A DNA stretch of 64,000 bases from Phytopseudomonas straminea. Lineage in GTDB: Bacteria > Pseudomonadota > Gammaproteobacteria > Pseudomonadales > Pseudomonadaceae. The notes below the pieces were generated by a model. The model was given only the letters and a program-made list of their open reading frames with translations. It was not told the DNA's origin and did not search any database. Shown here one piece after another: positions 59,888-64,000 of the stretch. Position 1 is the stretch's first letter. Every line of letters begins with the position of its first letter. Both the position numbers and the translations under genes were made by a program. Location of the stretch: NCBI RefSeq assembly GCF_900112645.1, contig NZ_FOMO01000009.1, positions 1 to 64,000 of the forward strand, in the 5' to 3' direction.

Positions 59888-59936
59888 CAGCCGCAAGCGC
59901 AATGAGCATCACGCTTGCAGCTGACTATCCCTCTTT
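59888..59936. terminator. Probable terminator between convergent thiC and lipoprotein genes
   Basis: CAGC-C-GCAAGCG (59888-59899) pairs with CGCTTGC-A-GCTG (59912-59923), an 11-pair stem with one mismatch and a 12-base loop, followed by a pyrimidine-rich stretch ending CTCTTT. The U-tract is weak, so efficiency is uncertain. Confidence 0.4.
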
Positions 59937-60690
59937 AACGTGCTGCGCCGGGCATATATGCCGGGCGCAGGATGCCCTGCAGCTGGCTGTAAGGAATCAG
60001 AATTTCCGGGTGGCCGTCGGCGTAAGGCGCCAGGCGTGCCACGTCGTACTTGAGCATCACCGCATCGGGGTTCAGAGCGATGTTGGCGGTGCGCTCGAAC
60101 GGCCAGGTCTTGCGGTACTCCGTATCGTTGCCGTGGCCCTGGGCGATCAGCCAGGCCTGGTGGGCGCGCGCGGCGATCTGCCAGAACGCCGCTTCCTCGC
60201 CCGGCACCAGCATGTCCTGCAGGCTCAGCACCTTGTTCTGCGTTCGGTCGTAGTTCAGGTAGGTGCGCCCGGGTACACCGTGGGCGCCGCCGATGAAGTG
60301 ATAGCTGGACAGCTCGATCACCACCAGTTGGTCATGCTGGCTGAGTACCTTGGCCTGCAGGTAGCTGACCCAGCCCGGTTTGCCATTGGCCAGAAACTCG
60401 CGCTCGTGTTCGGCCAGCGACGCCGGGCGGTTGCCGGTGGCTGCTTTGACCAGGTCGAGCAGGGTGGCTTCGATGCGCGCATTGAGCGCGGGCTGGCCGG
60501 TTATTGGCTGCAGTTCCACATTGACCAGCGGGCAATCCTGGCCGCTGCAGTCGGCCGGCTTGTGTTCCCATTTCTCGTGGGTGGTGGCGATGCCTTCAGG
60601 CTGTTCGGAGCGGGACAGGCTCTGGCAGGCGCCAAGCAGCAGGGCGAGGCCGAGGAGGGCGCCGAGACGGGCAATGCGGGACATGTTCAT
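59935..60690 (-). CDS. DUF3298/RsiV-like lipoprotein
   Basis: The 251-residue protein has a lipoprotein signal (LARLG-type; MNMSRIARLGALLGLALLLG then AC) with acylated Cys in LLGAC near residue 22. The mature part has the PdaC/DUF3298 fold: VSYLQAKVLSQHDQLVVIEL, SSYHFIGGAHGVPGRTYLNY and LSLQDMLVPGEEAAFWQIAA, then YSQLQGILRP at the end, similar to the periplasmic part of RsiV. The start may be 60690 or 60684; both keep the signal peptide, and neither has a strong ribosome binding site. Function in Pseudomonas is unknown; lysozyme sensing by RsiV suggests envelope interactions, but this is speculation. Confidence 0.8.
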   Translation of the reverse strand: MNMSRIARLGALLGLALLLGACQSLSRSEQPEGIATTHEKWEHKPADCSGQDCPLVNVELQPITGQPALNARIEATLLDLVKAATGNRPASLAEHEREFLANGKPGWVSYLQAKVLSQHDQLVVIELSSYHFIGGAHGVPGRTYLNYDRTQNKVLSLQDMLVPGEEAAFWQIAARAHQAWLIAQGHGNDTEYRKTWPFERTANIALNPDAVMLKYDVARLAPYADGHPEILIPYSQLQGILRPAYMPGAAR

Positions 60691-60863
60691 GCAGGAAAAA
60701 GCCATTGGCAGAGGACGGGCGTTCGACTGCCTGACGGCAGGGTAGTTCGCGATTATTCGTCAATGCAGGCGGATCGGCCAGGCTTTCGCCGCATCGCTTG
60801 CCGGGGAGCCTTAACAGCCCCTAGGATGGCCCCATTGTGTACAGCTCAACGAGAGACCAGCAG

Positions 60864-61481
60864 ATGACCGAAACCTTTACCCCCGGCCCGGACGCGGTGG
60901 AAATCATCGAGCGTGAGGAATGCTTTCGCGGGTTCTATCGCCTGGATCGTTTCCACCTGCGTCATCGGCAGTTCTCCGGCGAAATGGGTCCGGTGCTGCG
61001 TCGCGAACTGTTCATCCGCCACGACGCGGTGTGTGTGCTGCCCTACGACGCGGTAACCGACAGCGTGGTGCTGATCGAGCAGTTCCGGGTCGGCGCCATG
61101 CACAAGGCCACCAATCCCTGGCTGGTCGAACTGGTCGCCGGGCTGATCGACAAGAACGAAGAGCCGGACGAAGTCGCCCTGCGCGAAGCCGAGGAGGAGG
61201 CCGGCCTGACGCTGACCTCGCTGTGGCCGATGACACGCTACTTCCCGTCGCCCGGCGGCTCGGATGAATTCGTGCATCTGTTCCTCGGCCGCTGCGACAG
61301 CACTGGCGTAGGCGGCATCCACGGCCTGGAGGAAGAAGGCGAAGACATTCGCGTGCAGGTATGGCCCTTCGAGGATGCCCTGCAGGCGGTCAAGGACGGC
61401 AAGATCAACAACGCGGCGAGTATCATTGCCCTGCAGTGGCTGGCGCTCAACCGTGCCGAGGTCCGGGGTCTATGGGGTTGA
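60864..61481 (+). CDS. nudF: ADP-ribose pyrophosphatase (Nudix hydrolase)
   Basis: NudF cleaves ADP-ribose to AMP and ribose-5-phosphate. The 205-residue protein has a full Nudix box GLIDKNEEPDEVALREAEEE ending AGL at about residues 93-115, preceded by EQFRVGAMHKATNPWLVELV, the NudF signature. ATG at 60864 is preferred to the longer frame from 60837. It overlaps the next gene by ten bases and opens the nudF-DUF1249-cpdA-yqiA group, the same gene order as in E. coli and P. aeruginosa. Confidence 0.94.
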   Translation: MTETFTPGPDAVEIIEREECFRGFYRLDRFHLRHRQFSGEMGPVLRRELFIRHDAVCVLPYDAVTDSVVLIEQFRVGAMHKATNPWLVELVAGLIDKNEEPDEVALREAEEEAGLTLTSLWPMTRYFPSPGGSDEFVHLFLGRCDSTGVGGIHGLEEEGEDIRVQVWPFEDALQAVKDGKINNAASIIALQWLALNRAEVRGLWG

Positions 61482-61924
61482 ATCTGCTGCGCGAGCGCTA
61501 CCGGGTCGACTTGATCGAGCTGCAAGCGGCTTGCGAAGCCAACTATGCGCGGCTGATGCGCCTCTTGCCTGGCATGCGTGAGGCCCAGGGTGCGCGGCGC
61601 GTGGCTCTCAGTCAGGGCGAGCGGCAGCTGGGCGTGCTGGCTCTGGAGGTGGTCGAGAGCTGCCCCTATACCTCCACGGTGCAGGTGCGTCAGGAGCACA
61701 GCCTGCCGTGGCTGCCGGTGCCGCAGTTGGAAGTGCGCGTCTACCATGACGCGCGCATGGCCGAAGTCACCGGCGCCCAGAGCGCACGGCGCTTTCGCGG
61801 CATCTATCCCTATCCCAACGCCGCCATGCATCAGCCGGACGAGAAAACTCAGCTCAACGTGTTTCTCGGCGAATGGTTGAGCCACTGCCTGGCATGCGGG
61901 CACGAAACCGAGTCATTGATTTGA
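61472..61924 (+). CDS. yqiB: DUF1249 family protein (YqiB-like)
   Basis: The 150-residue protein begins MGLNLLRERYRVDLIELQAA and contains CEANYARLMRLLP, CPYTSTVQVRQEH, VRVYHDARMAEVTGAQSARR and QPDEKTQLNVFLGEWLSHCL, matching the YqiB/DUF1249 family. It is conserved between nudF and cpdA in many gammaproteobacteria; its role is not known. It overlaps nudF by ten bases, so translation is coupled. Confidence 0.9.
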   Translation: MGLNLLRERYRVDLIELQAACEANYARLMRLLPGMREAQGARRVALSQGERQLGVLALEVVESCPYTSTVQVRQEHSLPWLPVPQLEVRVYHDARMAEVTGAQSARRFRGIYPYPNAAMHQPDEKTQLNVFLGEWLSHCLACGHETESLI

Positions 61925-61984
61925 TTGATGGCCTATGGCCATGAAAATGCATCGGCTTTCTGTGAACCAGTGCTTGTTTGCGGG

Positions 61985-62013
61985 TTTACCACCTCGTTTG
62001 ACGCTTCCATAAT
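61985..62013 (+). promoter_or_regulatory. cpdA: Possible promoter in front of cpdA
   Basis: TTTACC (61985-61990) and CATAAT (62008-62013) are separated by 17 bases, a weak -35 with a good -10, 26 bases before the TTG start of cpdA and in the 114-base gap after the DUF1249 gene. The assignment is tentative. Confidence 0.35.
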
Positions 62014-62038
62014 TCGCACTCATTCAAGGAGACGTACC

Positions 62039-62857
62039 TTGGCGCGTGCGGCCGTTCCCCCCTCTGTCGATTCCTCGGTGCTGCTGGTGCAGCTCACCGA
62101 CAGCCATCTGTTCGCCGATGACAGCGGCCGGCTGCTGGGCATGGACACCGCGGAAAGTCTGCGCCGGGTGGTCGAGCAGGTGCTCAAGGAGCAACCGGCC
62201 ATCGACATGATCCTGGCCACCGGTGACCTGTCCCAGGACGGTACGGCGGCTTCCTACGCACGCTTCGTCGAGTTGAGCCACTCCATCGACGCCCCGGCCC
62301 GCTGGATTCCTGGCAACCATGACGACATTCACACCATGCAGGCCGCCTGCGTGGGCACCGATCTGCTCGAGCCGATCGTCGATCTGGGTAACTGGCGGGT
62401 CACGCTGCTCGACTCGTCGATCCCGGGCGCTGTGCCGGGTTACCTGCAGGAATCCCAGCTGGTGCTGCTGGAACGTGCGCTGAGCGAGGCGCCGGATCGT
62501 CATCACCTGATCTGCCTGCACCACCACCCGGTGGATATCGGCTGCCAGTGGATGGCGCCGATCGGCCTGCGTAATCCGGATGCGTTGTTCTCGCTGCTGC
62601 AACGCTTTCCCCAGGCGCGCGCCGTGCTCTGGGGCCACGTGCACCAGACCATCGACACCCGCCGTGGCGACCTGCGCCTGCTGGCGTCGCCGTCGACCTG
62701 CGTGCAGTTCACCCCGGGTAGTGAAGACTTCCAGGCCGACAGTGCGGCGCCAGGTTATCGCTGGCTGCGTCTGCACGACGACGGGCGCCTTGATACCGGC
62801 GTATCGCGGGTCGAAGGCTTCGTCTTCGAGCCCGACTACAACGTTGGCGGCTACTGA
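62039..62857 (+). CDS. cpdA: 3',5'-cyclic AMP phosphodiesterase CpdA
   Basis: CpdA hydrolyses cAMP and so tunes Vfr/Crp signalling. The 272-residue calcineurin-like metallophosphoesterase has the metal motifs in order: VQLTDSHLF, ATGDLSQDG, IPGNHDD, HHHPVDIG and LWGHVHQ. TTG at 62039 is chosen because AAGGAG lies seven bases upstream and the protein then begins MARAAVPPSVDSSVLLVQLT like other CpdA proteins; the longer ATG frame from 61925 would add 38 unsupported residues. Confidence 0.93.
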   Translation: MARAAVPPSVDSSVLLVQLTDSHLFADDSGRLLGMDTAESLRRVVEQVLKEQPAIDMILATGDLSQDGTAASYARFVELSHSIDAPARWIPGNHDDIHTMQAACVGTDLLEPIVDLGNWRVTLLDSSIPGAVPGYLQESQLVLLERALSEAPDRHHLICLHHHPVDIGCQWMAPIGLRNPDALFSLLQRFPQARAVLWGHVHQTIDTRRGDLRLLASPSTCVQFTPGSEDFQADSAAPGYRWLRLHDDGRLDTGVSRVEGFVFEPDYNVGGY

Positions 62858-62918
62858 GACGCGCGGGCGGCAACAGCAGCGCTTGCAGCCTGCTGGCTGG
62901 CACTAGTAGCCTCCCGTT

Positions 62919-63500
62919 ATGACCAATACCATTCTTTATATCCACGGCCTCAACAGTTCGCCGGTTTCCACCAAGGCCAGCCAGTTGATCGCCGCCATGA
63001 CCGACCGCGGCCTGCAGAACCAGTTGCGGGTTCCGGCCCTGCATCACCATCCTCGCCAGGCCATCGCCCAGCTCGAAGCCCTGATCGCCGAGCTGGGACG
63101 CCCCACGCTGGTCGGCAGCTCCCTGGGCGGCTACTATGCGACCCACCTGGCCGAGCGGCACGGGCTCAAGGCGCTGCTGATCAACCCGGCGGTGCGGCCC
63201 CACGAGTTGTTCGACGGCTACCTGGGCACGCAGACCAACCATTACAGCGGCGAAACCTGGGAACTGACCGAGGACCACGTGGCGGCCCTGGCTGAACTGG
63301 CCGTCGAGCCGCCTGCGGACCCGGCGCGTTATCAGGTGTGGCTGCAGACCGGCGACGAAACCCTCGACTACCGGCGCGCCCAGGCCTATTACCGGCACTG
63401 CGCCCTGCGCATCGAAGCGGGTGGCGACCACGGTTTCCAGGGTTTCGCCGAGCGCCTGCCGATGTTGTTCGCCTTTGCCGGCATTGCGCCCGCCAGCTGA
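62919..63500 (+). CDS. yqiA: YqiA-type alpha/beta hydrolase (esterase)
   Basis: The 193-residue protein begins MTNTILYIHGLNSSPVSTKA, with oxyanion HGL, then the nucleophile elbow LVGSSLGGYYATHLAE (Ser near residue 68) and a C-terminal GGDHGFQGFAE with catalytic His. This is the YqiA esterase family, in its conserved position between cpdA and parE. Physiological substrate is unknown. parE follows after 45 bases. Confidence 0.92.
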   Translation: MTNTILYIHGLNSSPVSTKASQLIAAMTDRGLQNQLRVPALHHHPRQAIAQLEALIAELGRPTLVGSSLGGYYATHLAERHGLKALLINPAVRPHELFDGYLGTQTNHYSGETWELTEDHVAALAELAVEPPADPARYQVWLQTGDETLDYRRAQAYYRHCALRIEAGGDHGFQGFAERLPMLFAFAGIAPAS

Positions 63501-63545
63501 GCGGGCGCTGCCAATCCCCGATCAATCAGAGCATTGCAGAGACCC

Positions 63546-64000
63546 ATGGCCCAGCAAAACGCCTACAACGCCGATGCCATCGAAGTGCTTTCCGGCCTCG
63601 ACCCGGTGCGCAAGCGCCCGGGGATGTACACCGACACCACTCGCCCCAACCACCTGGCCCAGGAAGTCATCGACAACAGTGTCGACGAAGCCCTGGCCGG
63701 CCACGCCAAGTCCATTCAGGTGATCCTCCACGAGGACAACTCCCTGGAAGTGATCGACGACGGCCGTGGCATGCCGGTGGACATCCACCCTGAAGAAGGC
63801 GTGCCCGGTGTCGAGCTGATCCTTACCAAGCTGCACGCCGGCGGCAAGTTCAGCAACAAGAACTACCAGTTCTCCGGCGGCCTGCACGGTGTCGGCATCT
63901 CGGTGGTCAACGCCTTGTCGACCCGCGTGGAGGTGCGCGTCAAGCGCGACGGCAGCGAGTACTCCATGGCCTTCGCCGACGGTTTCAAGGCCAGCGACTT
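63546..64000 (+). CDS. parE: DNA topoisomerase IV subunit B, 5' part
   Basis: Only the first 151 codons are in the window. They contain the GHKL ATPase motifs: EVIDNSVDEALAGH, EVIDDGRGMPVDIHPEEG and QFSGGLHGVGISVVNALS. The start MAQQNAYNADAIEVLSGLDP is the ParE N-terminus. ParE drives ATP-dependent decatenation with ParC. The reading frame is open to the window edge. Confidence 0.96.
   Translation, partial: MAQQNAYNADAIEVLSGLDPVRKRPGMYTDTTRPNHLAQEVIDNSVDEALAGHAKSIQVILHEDNSLEVIDDGRGMPVDIHPEEGVPGVELILTKLHAGGKFSNKNYQFSGGLHGVGISVVNALSTRVEVRVKRDGSEYSMAFADGFKASD

Overview
The window is chromosomal DNA from a Pseudomonas-type gammaproteobacterium. The evidence is high G+C, Pseudomonas-style proteins throughout (HemB, PPK, DipA, AceE/AceF, GlnE, WaaP, CpdA) and a gene order that largely follows, from memory, the P. 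aeruginosa PA5020 to PA4967 stretch. It is not P. aeruginosa itself. AceF has three lipoyl domains, ppx is not next to ppk, ilvE is missing between glnE and waaF, mig-14/dnpA sit behind msbA, and the outer-core LPS genes differ.

Layout. (1) 1-1800 is an A+T-rich accessory scrap heap: the 3' end of an IS5-type transposase, a probable C-terminal remnant of a polymorphic (contact-dependent) toxin, three small probable immunity genes, and a broken REP-associated transposase preceded by short direct repeats. (2) 1863-16084 holds housekeeping genes: a lipoprotein, the ABC-F ATPase YheS, an MscS-like channel, a LysE exporter, YaiI, ElbB, a DedA protein, hemB-ppk, an acyl-CoA dehydrogenase, rlmJ, an HD-GYP protein and a YjfB-like protein. 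REP-type repeats lie between several of them. (3) 16100-27641 holds msrA, dipA (c-di-GMP phosphodiesterase), aceE-aceF and, divergently, glnE.

(4) 27683-50202 is the lipopolysaccharide core locus. It opens with inner-core genes waaF-waaC-waaG-waaP, then an extra GT9 heptosyltransferase-like gene, three kinase-fold genes (one with two kinase domains), a carbamoyltransferase and glycosyltransferases. It continues with a KpsS/KpsC-like capsule-synthesis protein, waaL, an unknown glycosyltransferase, a WaaZ homologue and a fifth, convergent kinase-fold gene. It closes with msbA, mig-14, dnpA and hldE. Tight spacing and overlaps suggest one long transcription unit broken at about 39.7 kb, where a perfect 18-bp palindrome and a 27-codon leader ORF lie. 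The part from about 37.9 to 44.6 kb is visibly richer in A+T than its flanks, as expected for exchangeable surface-polysaccharide genes.

(5) 50258-64000 holds a minus-strand oxidoreductase operon (FAD enzyme, aldo/keto reductase, hypothetical), emrE and a divergent LysR regulator with two overlapping dyads between them. After these come waaA (Kdo transferase), a TolC-family outer-membrane protein, a TPP riboswitch with thiC, a DUF3298-type lipoprotein, nudF-DUF1249-cpdA-yqiA, and the 5' end of parE running off the right edge.

The most interesting part is the LPS locus. Six kinase-fold domains occur in five genes, two of them without the usual catalytic Asp, and two different Kdo-transferase-like proteins (KpsS/C-like and WaaZ-like) flank waaL. 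Together they predict a core oligosaccharide unlike that of P. aeruginosa. All functional calls are made by reading motifs and recalling families; no database search was run.
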